Below, piece by piece: positions 1-10,060 of a stretch of DNA of 64,000 bases. Where the stretch lies: positions 186,001-250,000 of the forward strand of contig NZ_QJHK01000002.1 of assembly GCF_003202435.1 (NCBI RefSeq). The letters are read 5' to 3'. A program made the translations under genes and the position numbers. Every line of letters starts with the position of its first letter. Position 1 is the first letter of the stretch. The stretch is from Flavobacterium cheongpyeongense. GTDB lineage: Bacteria > Bacteroidota > Bacteroidia > Flavobacteriales > Flavobacteriaceae. Below the pieces are notes generated by a model, which was not told where the DNA came from, did not search any database, and saw only the letters and a program-made list of their open reading frames with translations.

Positions 1-948
1 CACATTAAGAGTATTTATATCAATCAAATAGGTAACATTTGGTAAATATCCTAAATCTAAATTGAACTGGAAGCTGGTAGCTCCTGAAGCGAAATCACCG
101 GGAGCTAGTTTAATCTTTACCTGCTTCCATGCTGATGTTGTTGAAAATGCTTCTGTCCATGATCCACCAGTAGCAAACCAATCTTTCCAGGGATACATAT
201 TGGTCAAACTTGAGTTGAAAGAGACACGCCCCTTACCTGTTACATCTGATTTTATGAAAAAAGAAACTTCATAATTATGATTGCTCACAATTGGAACAGC
301 TGGTGACGTTAATTGCAAATTATAAGCTTGTGATGAAGTCGCACTTGAAATTAATTTTATGGCCTTTGAGGTACTCGTTAATCCGGCGGCATCAACAATT
401 GAAATTCCTGCACCAGGATTATTTCTTGACCAACTGCTAAAAGTACCATCTTTTAATCCGGTAATATTTAATGTATTTGTACCACTCGAACCTGGAATAA
501 TAGTTGGAGCCAATAATCCGTTTAAGTAACTCGCATTATTATTGGAATGCCAAACCAATGTATGTCCATAAATGGATAAACCTGCATTTTTAGTTTCTGT
601 TACAAATTTATCCATCGTTGCAAAATCAATGCTTCCGTTTGATTTTACCATCGCTCCGTGTTTCATTTCGTAACCTGGAACTACTTCATCAAAATTTGCA
701 TTAACAATACTTCTGTAAGTTTCGTCTTCTAAATACAAACTAACCCCAATCCCGTTTCCTAAATTAAAAGTAGAATAATTTTTAAGAGGTTCGTATCTCG
801 TAATTTTTTCAGCTAATTCTAAAGGCAATTCTGATGATGCAATTTCACCATGCCCTTCAACTTTTTTCCATTCCATCAGATTATCATCACATGATGTCAA
901 TATCATTAAAGATGAAGCAATTATTGGTATTATATATTTATATTTCAT
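1..948 (-). CDS. GH10 endo-beta-1,4-xylanase lipoprotein, 3' end missing
   Basis: Secreted xylanase that cleaves the beta-1,4-xylan backbone outside the cell. The N-terminus is a lipoprotein signal (lipobox L-T-S-C, Cys20). The GH10 barrel starts soon after, with the family strand PGYEMKHGAM near residue 92 and the signature YGHTLVWHS at 127-135. After about residue 145 the sequence becomes beta-rich (for example NHNYEVSFFIKS) and resembles a CBM4/9-type module inserted inside the barrel, an arrangement known in Bacteroidota GH10 enzymes. The gene leaves the window at base 1 after 316 codons, so both catalytic glutamates lie outside. It is the last visible gene of the susC-susD-SGBP unit, about 14 bp after the SGBP stop. 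The GH10 assignment is secure; the insert type is inferred. Confidence 0.9.
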   Translation of the reverse strand, partial: MKYKYIIPIIASSLMILTSCDDNLMEWKKVEGHGEIASSELPLELAEKITRYEPLKNYSTFNLGNGIGVSLYLEDETYRSIVNANFDEVVPGYEMKHGAMVKSNGSIDFATMDKFVTETKNAGLSIYGHTLVWHSNNNASYLNGLLAPTIIPGSSGTNTLNITGLKDGTFSSWSRNNPGAGISIVDAAGLTSTSKAIKLISSATSSQAYNLQLTSPAVPIVSNHNYEVSFFIKSDVTGKGRVSFNSSLTNMYPWKDWFATGGSWTEAFSTTSAWKQVKIKLAPGDFASGATSFQFNLDLGYLPNVTYLIDINTLNV

Positions 949-961
949 TTTACTATTATTT

Positions 962-2374
962 TTAGTTTGCAAAATCATCATAAACTGGTGTATCTAAAGA
1001 CACTATTCTCCAGTTATCAGTATAAACTTTTACCGTAGTTGGTTTTGAAGCAAATTCAACTGCGCTGTCGGTTCCCAAAACATCTTTCATTTTTACATCG
1101 GCATTTTCAAACCATATCCCAAAATTTTGATACGTTGCCGCTTCACGATATGCCAGTACAGTTTCGAAAGTGAAATCAGCTTTAGACCATTGATAAAATT
1201 TATTAAAAGGAATCGTAATCGTTACCCAGCCTGTTGTCTGAAAAGCAACTGATTTTCCGTCGATCAGCCAGGGAATATAATTATAAACACCTCCAGACCA
1301 GGCACCTCCGTTAAAATTATTAATAGTACATATTTTTAAGTAACCTGAATCTTTCCATGCATCGGGAACATAAATATCAAACTGAAATGCCACTTGATCT
1401 AGAGGAGTGTCTGCCGGAATATAAGGTGTTAATTGTGTTCTCCAATTGTCTACCCCTGTTCCTGCGGTCCAAACTTCTGTTGCTCTGGTTGTTGCAGCCG
1501 AAATGGAAGCAATACGATCTGGACGATGTGGTACATATTTCCCATGAGAAAGATTTGTTTGACCAATAGAAGCTGATCCCAGATCTGTTGGTGTAATCAT
1601 ACCAGGAATGGTTGAAGTACTCCAATACCCCTGAGTTCCGTTTCCGTCAAAATCTAAAATAATTCCTTTTTTAAAATTAAAATAAGCTGGAGAATAAACA
1701 CCACCATTTGAAGTTTGTACATATAATGAACCTCCAATATCCGAAACACCATTTGGCATAGCTACGGTAAAAAACTCACCATCTTCGTCAGAAGTAATAC
1801 CTGAAGTAACTTCAACATTTCCTGGAAAAATGACTTTGCTTACTTCTGTCAAACCAGATCCTTTAACAGTAATGGTTTCACCAACATTAGGCATTGTGTT
1901 TGAAACATTTGTAATTATTGGTTTTCCGGCACGAATCTCAAATGAATAAATTGTTTCGTTGTTATCATTTTCAAAACGAATTGTATTTCTAACTGAAGGA
2001 TCAGCATCTAAAATAGGAGTATCAGCAGAAACACTAACCAGCATCGATTTATCTGTAACGAAAACTACGTTAAAATAAGTCGAATATCCGTTGATGTAAA
2101 CTTTTCTTAATCCTTTAAAACCAGAACCTTCAATACGTAATAATTGTCCTAATCTTGCAAAATTAACTTCTCTGTCAGGTACTGATGAATTTACATCTTC
2201 TAAAAATACTTTTGTAATGGTTATCTCGCCGCCACCTTCACTGGAGTCACTATTGTCACACGCAGTAAACAACATACTAAAAATCATTATCCCAAGAAAT
2301 AAGGGAATCAAATAATTTTTATTTAAAATATATTTCTTCATATTGATTGCTCTTTTATATTTATTATTTTTCAT
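962..2374 (-). CDS. IPT/TIG-domain surface glycan-binding lipoprotein (SGBP)
   Basis: Predicted surface carbohydrate-binding lipoprotein that helps the SusCD complex capture xylan. A 39-residue signal ends in the lipobox F-T-A-C (Cys39), followed by an acidic/Ser/Gly linker. Two IPT/TIG-like Ig folds follow, each introduced by phrases such as RIEGSGFKGLRKVYING and ITVKGSGLTEVSKVIFPG. The C-terminal half, starting at ILDFDGNGTQGYW, resembles the ligand-binding domain of Bacteroidota SGBP-B proteins. It starts 4 bp after the susD stop and ends 13 bp before the xylanase, so it is clearly in the operon. Met12 (base 2341) is an equally good start and gives a more usual signal length. Binding specificity is inferred from the adjacent GH10. 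Confidence 0.85.
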   Translation of the reverse strand: MKNNKYKRAINMKKYILNKNYLIPLFLGIMIFSMLFTACDNSDSSEGGGEITITKVFLEDVNSSVPDREVNFARLGQLLRIEGSGFKGLRKVYINGYSTYFNVVFVTDKSMLVSVSADTPILDADPSVRNTIRFENDNNETIYSFEIRAGKPIITNVSNTMPNVGETITVKGSGLTEVSKVIFPGNVEVTSGITSDEDGEFFTVAMPNGVSDIGGSLYVQTSNGGVYSPAYFNFKKGIILDFDGNGTQGYWSTSTIPGMITPTDLGSASIGQTNLSHGKYVPHRPDRIASISAATTRATEVWTAGTGVDNWRTQLTPYIPADTPLDQVAFQFDIYVPDAWKDSGYLKICTINNFNGGAWSGGVYNYIPWLIDGKSVAFQTTGWVTITIPFNKFYQWSKADFTFETVLAYREAATYQNFGIWFENADVKMKDVLGTDSAVEFASKPTTVKVYTDNWRIVSLDTPVYDDFAN

Positions 2375-2378
2375 AATA

Positions 2379-4010
2379 CTAGAATAAATCTGTTATTCTA
2401 TCCTCAGTAAATTTATATGGAACAGGATTCTCTCTCAATAAAGGATTTTGAATAAGTTCAGACTCAGGATAAGGCAGAACAAAAATAGTAGCGTCAATTA
2501 CACCAATCGCACGCGGGCTGGTACTTTTTGATGCATCAACAGACACAGTGTTTGTAGGTGTATCATATAAAATTGGTGTAATAGTCCCTCTGTTTTGCCC
2601 CGTAATGTAATTAATAACTTCCTGTTGTTTATAATAAGATCTGCGAACCAAATCATACCAGTATTGTCCTTCCATACACAACTCAACTCTTCTTTCATGT
2701 ATAATGTCATTGTAAGTAAGACTTGATTTAGTTCCAACATTAGCCCGCAAACGAAGTTTATTAACTCCCATTAGTGCAGTTGCATCTGATGTGCTTGCAT
2801 TATTTCCTAAAGCTGCCTCAGCATAATTTAAATATACTTCACCTAAACGCAGCATATAGGTGTTTAAAGCGGAATTCATACGGGTGATTTTTGAATTGTC
2901 TTTTGTAGAGCCAACAACTCCTTTTTTTACAGTTAAGAAATCCTTTCCGTGATCTACAGTAAAACCTCCATTTGATTTATTGATTTCTGCATAAAAATCA
3001 TCATCTGCCATCCAGGTAGCTTTTCGGCGGTTATCAGTCGGCTCGTATTCCTTCAAAACATCATATGAAGCCCTTGTCCAATATCCCCAGGCTGCATCAT
3101 CGCCTGTAATATCTGAGCTAAATGCAAAATAGGCCTGTTGTGTATTAGTTACACCATAATCTCCGTTTGGCACCCATTGCAAAGCAAACATAGATTCTGT
3201 ATTGTTATTGTTCTCTATTTTGTATAAATCAGCATAATTATCCATTAAAACATAAGGGCCTTCGTTAATTACTTTTAAGGCTGCTTTTTTAGCTAAATCC
3301 AAATATTCCTCATTTCTGGTTCCACTATTAGGATTGTCACTTACTCCTGAATAAGATAAATAAACGCGCGATAGCATACCAAAAGCACTATACTTAGTTA
3401 AGCGTCCGGATTGCCCTGCCTGTGCCGGAAGGTATTTGGCAGCATACTCTAAATCACGCATAGCAAATTCATAAACATCTTTTAATGGGTTCTTATTGAC
3501 TACCGGGTTTTTAACCAATTCTTTTGGATCAGTTGAAATAATCACATCACCCCATAATGAAGCTAAGTACCAATAAGCTGTTCCTCTCATAAATCTGGCT
3601 TCTGCAATATATTTGTTTTTAACATTTGCATCAACTGTACTACCTGAAATACCAATTATAACATTATTGGATTGTTGTACGACATTATATAAAGATGCCC
3701 AGGCCGATACTAATGGCCCTGTTAATCCTGTTTCTGTTAAATCTGTAAATGGATAAACATAATCAGAAAATGGAGCATAAAGGTTAGCTGAACGTCCGTC
3801 TCCTAAACCATAATAAAACTTATCATTAAAATCAAACCATACTTTGTTATATAATGGTCCTGTAGCTGCCTGAAAATCAGATTCAGTTTTATAAAAATTT
3901 TCTTTTGTAATTCGGTCTTCCGGTTCAACATCTAAAAGATCACTACAACTGGTGTAAACAAATGGTAATGCAATTAGAAGAACCCTGTAAAATATATTTT
4001 TCGTTTTCAT
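2379..4010 (-). CDS. SusD/RagB-family outer-membrane lipoprotein, xylan locus
   Basis: Surface lipoprotein that forms the lid of a SusCD pedal-bin importer and binds xylo-oligosaccharides. I start it at the tenth codon of the open frame (MKTKNIFYRV), giving 543 residues and a clean lipoprotein signal with Cys22 in Y-T-S-C; the longer start would overlap the susC stop. Family hallmarks are SDLLDVEPEDRITKENFY after the Cys, a TPR-like helical core (YIAEARFMRGTAYWYLASLWGD), LRLGEVYLNYAEAALG, and ERRVELCMEGQYWYDLVRR near the C-terminus. It begins 13 bp after the susC stop and is followed after 4 bp by the SGBP gene. Confidence 0.95.
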   Translation of the reverse strand: MKTKNIFYRVLLIALPFVYTSCSDLLDVEPEDRITKENFYKTESDFQAATGPLYNKVWFDFNDKFYYGLGDGRSANLYAPFSDYVYPFTDLTETGLTGPLVSAWASLYNVVQQSNNVIIGISGSTVDANVKNKYIAEARFMRGTAYWYLASLWGDVIISTDPKELVKNPVVNKNPLKDVYEFAMRDLEYAAKYLPAQAGQSGRLTKYSAFGMLSRVYLSYSGVSDNPNSGTRNEEYLDLAKKAALKVINEGPYVLMDNYADLYKIENNNNTESMFALQWVPNGDYGVTNTQQAYFAFSSDITGDDAAWGYWTRASYDVLKEYEPTDNRRKATWMADDDFYAEINKSNGGFTVDHGKDFLTVKKGVVGSTKDNSKITRMNSALNTYMLRLGEVYLNYAEAALGNNASTSDATALMGVNKLRLRANVGTKSSLTYNDIIHERRVELCMEGQYWYDLVRRSYYKQQEVINYITGQNRGTITPILYDTPTNTVSVDASKSTSPRAIGVIDATIFVLPYPESELIQNPLLRENPVPYKFTEDRITDLF

Positions 4011-4023
4011 CGTTTGTAATAAT

Positions 4024-7000
4024 TTAGAAGTTAACATTTAATCCAAGTGTAGTGATGATTGGTGATGGATAACGCCCATTATCAACACCTGTCAAAAGGT
4101 TATTTTGGTTGATAGAACCTACTTCTGGATCGTATCCTTTGTATTTAGTAAATGTCAATACGTTTTGTGCATTTGTATATACTTTGATATTTGAAATTCC
4201 CCATTTTGAATATAAACTCTTAGGCAGATTATAACCAATTGAAATATTTTTTACTCTTACATATGATCCGTCTTCTACAAATCGGTTACTCAAACGATAA
4301 TTTGAAGCAGATGAAGCAGATGAAGCACCAATTCTGGGCATATAAGGATCTCCTCCAACAATCTGAACGTTACGATAATCGTTTGGTCCATTTGGATCAA
4401 TTAATTCTAATTGTGCATACCCTAAAGCTGATTTTAATAAATTGGTGTTTTCACGAGGATTTTCTAACCAGCGTCTTTGATAATTTAATACTTCATTTCC
4501 GTAAGTACCTGTCACCAATATATTGATATCAAATCCTTTGTATGTAAAAGTATTCCCGATACCAAAAGTAAAATCCGGAGCCGGGTTTCCTATATAATCT
4601 GTATCTTTTTCATTAATAACACCATCCTTATTTAAATCCTCAAAGATATAATCTCCAATCCAAACACCATTTTCTCCAATTACCATTCCTTCCGGCAAAG
4701 CTGTTGGCTGTACTACTCCATTTTGATCTTTATAATAAAAATCAGTAGCTTTCTCAAATCGTCCAATTACTTTGTATCCGTAAAACTGACCTATTGGTTG
4801 TCCAACTGCAGAACGTGTCACAACAGTCACATCTGAACCTTGCTGAAGTGTCTGGTTATAAACTCCCGTTTCTGAATTAAGAGCAAGAACCTTACTTCTG
4901 TTCATTGAGAAAACGAAGTTAGATTTCCAGTTAAAGTTATCTCTTTCTATGTTAATCGTGTTTAAAGTCAATTCAAGCCCCTTGTTTTCAAGAGAACCGA
5001 TATTGAAAATAGGTGCCGTAGTAGATCCTTGTCCCGTTGTTCCTGCATAGGCCGGAAGTGATAAAGGAAGTAATAATCCGTCTGTTTTTTTGTAATAAAC
5101 ATCAGCAATCAGTTCAATTCTATTATCAAAAAGTCCCAAGTCTATTCCTATATTGGTTGATTTTGTTTTTTCCCACCCTAAATCCGGGTTTGCTGTGTTG
5201 GTTGCAATTTGCCCACTGCCCCAATTAGTAGCGGATGTCCCATAAAGTGACGTGTAAGGATAAGGGTATAAACTATTTTGATTACCAACAAGCCCCCAAC
5301 CTAATCTTAATTTCATATTATTAATTATCTTACTATCTTTTAAGAAACTTTCATTAGAAACCTTCCAGGCAAAAGCAGCAGACGGAAAATAATCCCAACG
5401 ATTATCTTCTGCAAACTGAGAAGAACCGTCTCTTCTCAAAGTAGCTGTTAATAAATATTTGTCATTAAAAGAATAAAATACTCTTCCAAAATAAGAACTA
5501 AGAGACTTTGTCATACTTCCATTTGAATTTTTTGCCGTTGTTGGGTCACCGGCATCCAAATCAGTTGCTCCGTTAGTAATGTAACCAGAACGGTAACCAT
5601 ACAAACTCTCCCAATGGTTTTCTACAAATTCCTGACCTAAAGTTACAGTTACTGCGTGTTTTCCAAAAGATTTGTTATATGTTAAAAGATTATTCCAAAT
5701 CCAGTTATCGCTCAATGATTTTGTTCTTGTACCTTCTCTCACATCATTTACAAGCGCCCCAAAAGAATATGAAGGACTAAAAGTATAAGTGTTTCCAAAA
5801 TTATAATCTACAGAATATTGACTTTTTAATTTTAAATCTTTAGTAAAGCTAATTTCAGCATACGCATTTCCCCTTATTCCATAATTTTGATTGTGATTAT
5901 CTCTCATTAAGGCCAGACCTAACGGATTGTTCTGAACAAATTCTGTTGTATCAGGACCATCAAAAGTACCATCTGCATTACGAGCTGCTACATTGGGTGT
6001 TTGCTTTAAAGCTGTAAGTATTAAAGAGCCGTCTGAAAATGTATTTATTTGATTTGTTTTATTTAAGGCTAAATTTACTCCAACCTTCAAAAAGCTTTTT
6101 ACTTGTGAATCGATAACCCCTCTAAGATTAAAACGATCAAATCCTGAACCGATTGCGATCCCTTCCTGATCTAAATACCCAATACCAAAAGCATAAGTTG
6201 TATTATCAGAACCTCCTGAACCTGACAAATTATAACTCTTCATCATAGCTGTTGTAAACAATTCATCCTGCCAGTTTGTTCCCTCTCCTAATAAATCAGG
6301 ACGAATAAAATAAGGGTCTCTTTGTACAATACCTAAATCAGCACGGGTGTTTTTCAGTGTTCCGTACTCTCTTAAATTAAGAACCTCTAATTGTTTAGGT
6401 ATTTGCTGCCAGCCCACATAACTGTCAAAATTCAAAGCAAGCTCTCCTTTTTTACCTGTTTTTGTTGTAATAATAATGACACCGCCAGCTGCTCTTGAGC
6501 CATAAATAGCGGTTGCAGAAGCATCTTTTAAAATATCTACAGAGGCAATGTCTGCCGGATTAATTCCTGCTAGAGGGTTATTATTATTGGAATTGCTTGA
6601 TCCGCTAATTACTACACCGTCGATCACATAAATTGGTTCATTATCTCCGGTTATCGAACTAATACCACGAATTCGGGCAGAAGAACTGGAACCCGGCGCA
6701 CCGTTATTTGCCTGAATATTTATACCTGCAGCACGACCTTGCAGAACCTGATCTAAGGTAGTTGCTACTGATTGAGAAATTGCTTTGGCATTTACTGAAG
6801 AAATGGCACCTGTCAAATCTCCTCTTTTCATGGTACCATATCCAATCACAACTACTTCTTTCAGACTGTTTAAGTTTTCTTCAAGAACTACATTAATTTT
6901 ATTTTGATTGCCTACAGCAACGTCTTTGGTTTTATATCCAATAAAACTCAAGCTCAAAACTGCATTAGCAGGAACAGAACTAATTGTAAATGTACCGTCA

Positions 7001-7197
7001 AAATTAGTAACTGTGCTGTTTCTTGTCCCCTTTACAATAATATTTACTCCGGGTATTGGACCGTTACTGTCAGATACTGTTCCCGATACAGTGGTTTGTT
7101 GTGCATTTACCGCAGCAGAAAATACCAGCATTAGAATTAAAAATCCTAAATTTTTAAAGTATTTTGATTTGCTTTTAGTAATTAAAAAGTTAGTCAT
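4024..7197 (-). CDS. SusC/RagA-family TonB-dependent transporter, xylan locus
   Basis: Outer-membrane, TonB-energised importer of xylo-oligosaccharides. At 1057 residues it has normal SusC length. The signal peptide ends at VNAQ (about 33). A carboxypeptidase-like regulatory domain follows (about 35-115, VSGTVSDSNGPIPGVNIIVKG), then the plug with the SusC signature (KEVVVIGYGTMKRGDLTGAI), the phrase PIYVIDGVVISG and ASATAIYGSRAAGGVIIITT, then the barrel ending in aromatic NVNF. It lacks the N-terminal STN signalling domain, unlike the second SusC at 46802. First gene of the susC-susD-SGBP-GH10 unit, with its own promoter and an operator-like palindrome about 135 bp upstream. Xylan specificity is inferred from neighbours. 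Confidence 0.95.
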   Translation of the reverse strand: MTNFLITKSKSKYFKNLGFLILMLVFSAAVNAQQTTVSGTVSDSNGPIPGVNIIVKGTRNSTVTNFDGTFTISSVPANAVLSLSFIGYKTKDVAVGNQNKINVVLEENLNSLKEVVVIGYGTMKRGDLTGAISSVNAKAISQSVATTLDQVLQGRAAGINIQANNGAPGSSSSARIRGISSITGDNEPIYVIDGVVISGSSNSNNNNPLAGINPADIASVDILKDASATAIYGSRAAGGVIIITTKTGKKGELALNFDSYVGWQQIPKQLEVLNLREYGTLKNTRADLGIVQRDPYFIRPDLLGEGTNWQDELFTTAMMKSYNLSGSGGSDNTTYAFGIGYLDQEGIAIGSGFDRFNLRGVIDSQVKSFLKVGVNLALNKTNQINTFSDGSLILTALKQTPNVAARNADGTFDGPDTTEFVQNNPLGLALMRDNHNQNYGIRGNAYAEISFTKDLKLKSQYSVDYNFGNTYTFSPSYSFGALVNDVREGTRTKSLSDNWIWNNLLTYNKSFGKHAVTVTLGQEFVENHWESLYGYRSGYITNGATDLDAGDPTTAKNSNGSMTKSLSSYFGRVFYSFNDKYLLTATLRRDGSSQFAEDNRWDYFPSAAFAWKVSNESFLKDSKIINNMKLRLGWGLVGNQNSLYPYPYTSLYGTSATNWGSGQIATNTANPDLGWEKTKSTNIGIDLGLFDNRIELIADVYYKKTDGLLLPLSLPAYAGTTGQGSTTAPIFNIGSLENKGLELTLNTINIERDNFNWKSNFVFSMNRSKVLALNSETGVYNQTLQQGSDVTVVTRSAVGQPIGQFYGYKVIGRFEKATDFYYKDQNGVVQPTALPEGMVIGENGVWIGDYIFEDLNKDGVINEKDTDYIGNPAPDFTFGIGNTFTYKGFDINILVTGTYGNEVLNYQRRWLENPRENTNLLKSALGYAQLELIDPNGPNDYRNVQIVGGDPYMPRIGASSASSASNYRLSNRFVEDGSYVRVKNISIGYNLPKSLYSKWGISNIKVYTNAQNVLTFTKYKGYDPEVGSINQNNLLTGVDNGRYPSPIITTLGLNVNF

Positions 7198-7308
7198 AAA
7201 TAATTGATTTAAATTAGTTAATGGTTATAGTTAGTTAGTTTTTACTCAATTGATTTTTTCGATGATCTTTTTTGTTTCGAAGAGAAATAAAAACAGACCT
7301 AATCAAGA

Positions 7309-7348
7309 CAAATATATATAAAATATAATAATACACAATCGGTTGTGT
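7309..7348 (-). promoter_or_regulatory. Promoter of the xylan susC operon with overlapping LacI-type operator
   Basis: On the minus strand, a perfect Bacteroidota -7 element TATATTTG (7309-7316, consensus TAnnTTTG) lies 19 bp downstream of a TTG -33 element (7336-7338). The -33 element sits inside the near-perfect palindrome ACACAATCGGTTGTGT (7333-7348, one mismatched pair flanking a central CG). A central CG in an inverted repeat is the classic design of LacI-family operators. The same core recurs twice upstream of the sugar symporter gene. A repressor bound here would block the -33 contact. Confidence 0.75.
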
Positions 7349-7682
7349 TAATTATTTTTATGGATATTGAAAAAATTATTTATTTAAAAAACATAATACA
7401 TAGTTATAATGACAAAAACATAAATATTATTCAATACAGGAGTAATTAAATAATAAAAGATTACAGATATTGAATGCATTGATATGAATTCTTAAAAAAA
7501 ACATAAAAGCAGAGAATAATAAAAAATTAAATATTTATATCGAATTTAAAATCTTAAATACTGTTAAATTAATATCTAAATAATAAACCAAAACCTAATC
7601 CTACAAAATATTTGGTATCAAATTTATAAAGCGATATTATTGCCAATTCATGAATGATAAAAAAGATAATTTAAGTTATTTT

Positions 7683-7721
7683 AAAACAAAAAACTCCTTT
7701 CAAATACATATGAAAGGAGTT
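7683..7721 (-). terminator. Rho-independent terminator after tal
   Basis: Perfect 11-bp inverted repeat AACTCCTTTCA / TGAAAGGAGTT with an 8-nt loop (7692-7721). Read on the minus strand it is followed by the T-rich run TTTTTTGTTTT. It lies 67 bp after the transaldolase stop and so separates the xylose-metabolism genes from the susC operon. Confidence 0.85.
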
Positions 7722-7787
7722 CTGCTAACTAAGAAAAATATAGCTAAGTCAATTTTAACTTTATTTGATCTGCATGTTAATTCAGGC

Positions 7788-8444
7788 TTATAAATTCATT
7801 TTCTTAGCATCTTCTACAAACTGTTTTAGTCCAATATCGGTTAAAGGATGTTTTAGTAAACCCTTGATTGCAGACAAAGGGCCTGTCATAACATCTGATC
7901 CAATCTTTGCACAATTAACAACGTGCATTGTATGTCTGATAGAAGCCGATAATATTTGAGTTTCATAATTATAATTATCATAAATTTCTCTTATTTCGGC
8001 AATCAAATGCATACCATCTGTTGAAATATCATCTAATCTTCCCAGAAAAGGAGAGACATAAGTTGCCCCTGCCTTAGCCGCTAATAATGCCTGACCTGCA
8101 GAGAATACCAATGTAACATTGGTTCTGATTCCTTTACTCGAAAAATATTTACATGCTTTTACACCAGCTTCAATCATTGGTAATTTTACTACAATTTGTT
8201 TATGTAAAGCCGCCAGTTCTTCCCCTTCCCTAATCATTCCCTCATAGTCTGTTGAAATAACTTCGGCAGAAACATCCCCATCAACAATGTTACAAATGTT
8301 AAGATAATGCTGTAAAATATTTTCCTTTCCTGCAATACCTTCTTTGGCCATCAATGACGGATTTGTAGTAACTCCATCTAAAACCCCCATTGCCTGAGCT
8401 TCTTTGATATCTTCTAAATTTGCTGTATCTATAAAAAACTTCAT
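7788..8444 (-). CDS. tal: Transaldolase, small TalC/FSA-type
   Basis: Transfers a dihydroxyacetone unit between sedoheptulose-7-P and glyceraldehyde-3-P in the non-oxidative pentose phosphate pathway; related proteins act as fructose-6-phosphate aldolase. The 218 residues are the usual size of the short subfamily. Visible signatures are the start [30 protein letters not shown], the Schiff-base lysine strand [10 protein letters not shown] (Lys about 87), [25 protein letters not shown] cut here as [16 protein letters not shown], and SPFLGRLDD. It lies 280 bp downstream of xylA in the same direction, where it would feed xylulose-5-P into central metabolism. Distinguishing transaldolase from aldolase activity needs assay. 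Confidence 0.93.
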   Translation of the reverse strand: MKFFIDTANLEDIKEAQAMGVLDGVTTNPSLMAKEGIAGKENILQHYLNICNIVDGDVSAEVISTDYEGMIREGEELAALHKQIVVKLPMIEAGVKACKYFSSKGIRTNVTLVFSAGQALLAAKAGATYVSPFLGRLDDISTDGMHLIAEIREIYDNYNYETQILSASIRHTMHVVNCAKIGSDVMTGPLSAIKGLLKHPLTDIGLKQFVEDAKKMNL

Positions 8445-8724
8445 TTATCTAAATTTTAATTTTAATAATCCGCCAATAAATTTATTTTAACAGTAACTTT
8501 CTAAAACATTAATTTGGCTAAAAAAGGCACAAAAAAATTAAGGCCGTTGGAACTAACTAAAAACCTCCGACCCTAATTTTCTATAGAATAGTTACTTAAA
8601 TTATCTCAAAAAAGGGCTATTATTTTGATAATGAACTTTTTTAGATAAAAAAAATACTACTATTTTTTAAAACATTAATTTTAAAACAATGCAACTGTTT
8701 GGATAAAATTTATTTCAGTTAAGA

Positions 8725-10050
8725 TTATATATATTGATTTATAATATTTTCAAACAATTCTTGTTTACCGCTTTGAAGATTTAATTCTCCATTTTCACTT
8801 GCGATAGTATATAAGTCTTTAAGATTTAATTTTCCGTCAGCGAAATCTTTACCCTTTCCTGAGTCAAATGAACTGTATCTTTCCTTTCTTAATTTTTCGT
8901 AAGGAGAAGAAGTAATAATTTTATCAGCAGTCAGTAAAGCTCTCGCAAAAGTATCAGCTCCTCCGATGTGTGCTAAGAAAACATCTTCCAAATCAGTAGA
9001 ATTTCTTCTGATTTTAGCATCAAAATTCACACCACCGCCTTGCAATCCACCGGCTTTAAGGAAAACCAACATCGCTTCAGTAGTTTCCTGAATGTTGTTT
9101 GGGAATTGATCTGTATCCCATCCATTTTGATAATCTCCTCTGTTAGCATCGATACTTCCTAACATTCCTGCTTTTGCAGCAACTTCCAGTTCGTGTTGAA
9201 ATGTATGCTGTGCTAATGTTGCATGATTAACTTCGATATTGATTTTGAAATCTTTATCTAAACCATATTCTTTTAAGAATCCAATTGCAGTTGCCGAGTC
9301 AAAATCATACTGGTGTTTTGATGGCTCCATTGGTTTTGGTTCGATAAAGAAAGTTCCTTTAAAACCATGTGCTCTTGCGTAATCTCTGGACATTGTTAAA
9401 AATTGAGCCATATGGTCTAATTCTCTTCCCATATCTGTATTTAATAAGGACATATAACCTTCTCTACCTCCCCAGAATACATAGTTTTCTCCATCCAAAG
9501 CGATAGTTGCATCTAAAGCTAATTTTACCTGCCCTCCTGCTCTCGCCACAACATTAAAATCTGGATTTGTAGCTGCTCCGTTCATGAATCTTGGATTTGA
9601 GAAACAGTTTGAAGTTCCCCAAAGTAATTTAATCCCTGATGCTGCTTTTTTCTCTTTTAAGTATTCTGTAATAAATGCTAAACGCTTTTCTGATTCGGCA
9701 AAAGTTGGGCCTTCAGCAATCAAATCATAATCATGAAAACAGAAATAGTCAAATCCCATTTTGCTGATGAACTCAAAAGCCGCATCTGCTTTATCTTTCG
9801 CGGCCTGATATGGGTCTGAAGACTGATCCCATGCAAAATTTTGTGTCCCTGGTCCAAATGGGTCACTTCCCTGCCCACAGAATGTATGCCAGTAAGCAAT
9901 TGCAAATCTAAAATGCTCACGCATTGTTTTTCCTGCCACAACCTGCTCCGGATTGTAATATTTAAATGCTAAAGGATTGTCAGATTCTTTTCCTTCAAAT
10001 TTAATTTGCCCAATACCTTTGTAGTATTCTTTATTTCCTAAAGTTATCAT
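8725..10050 (-). CDS. xylA: Xylose isomerase
   Basis: Cytoplasmic metal-dependent isomerase converting D-xylose to D-xylulose. The 441 residues match class II enzymes. Conserved elements are [11 protein letters not shown] with the catalytic His, [20 protein letters not shown], the metal-ligand strand [17 protein letters not shown], and [17 protein letters not shown]. The start [20 protein letters not shown] is typical of the family. It begins 10 bp downstream of the xylB stop, so regulator-xylB-xylA is one operon. Confidence 0.98.
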   Translation of the reverse strand: MITLGNKEYYKGIGQIKFEGKESDNPLAFKYYNPEQVVAGKTMREHFRFAIAYWHTFCGQGSDPFGPGTQNFAWDQSSDPYQAAKDKADAAFEFISKMGFDYFCFHDYDLIAEGPTFAESEKRLAFITEYLKEKKAASGIKLLWGTSNCFSNPRFMNGAATNPDFNVVARAGGQVKLALDATIALDGENYVFWGGREGYMSLLNTDMGRELDHMAQFLTMSRDYARAHGFKGTFFIEPKPMEPSKHQYDFDSATAIGFLKEYGLDKDFKINIEVNHATLAQHTFQHELEVAAKAGMLGSIDANRGDYQNGWDTDQFPNNIQETTEAMLVFLKAGGLQGGGVNFDAKIRRNSTDLEDVFLAHIGGADTFARALLTADKIITSSPYEKLRKERYSSFDSGKGKDFADGKLNLKDLYTIASENGELNLQSGKQELFENIINQYI

Positions 10051-10060
10051 TTTAATTTTT

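Larger units (their letters stand above)
7198..7787. other. 590-bp intergenic region between tal and the xylan susC
   Basis: No gene found. It holds the transaldolase terminator (7683-7721), the susC promoter and operator (7309-7348), and a 127-bp stretch between the -7 box and the susC start that would be a long AU-rich 5' leader. The remainder (about 7350-7680) is very AT-rich and I see no conserved structure in it. Confidence 0.6.
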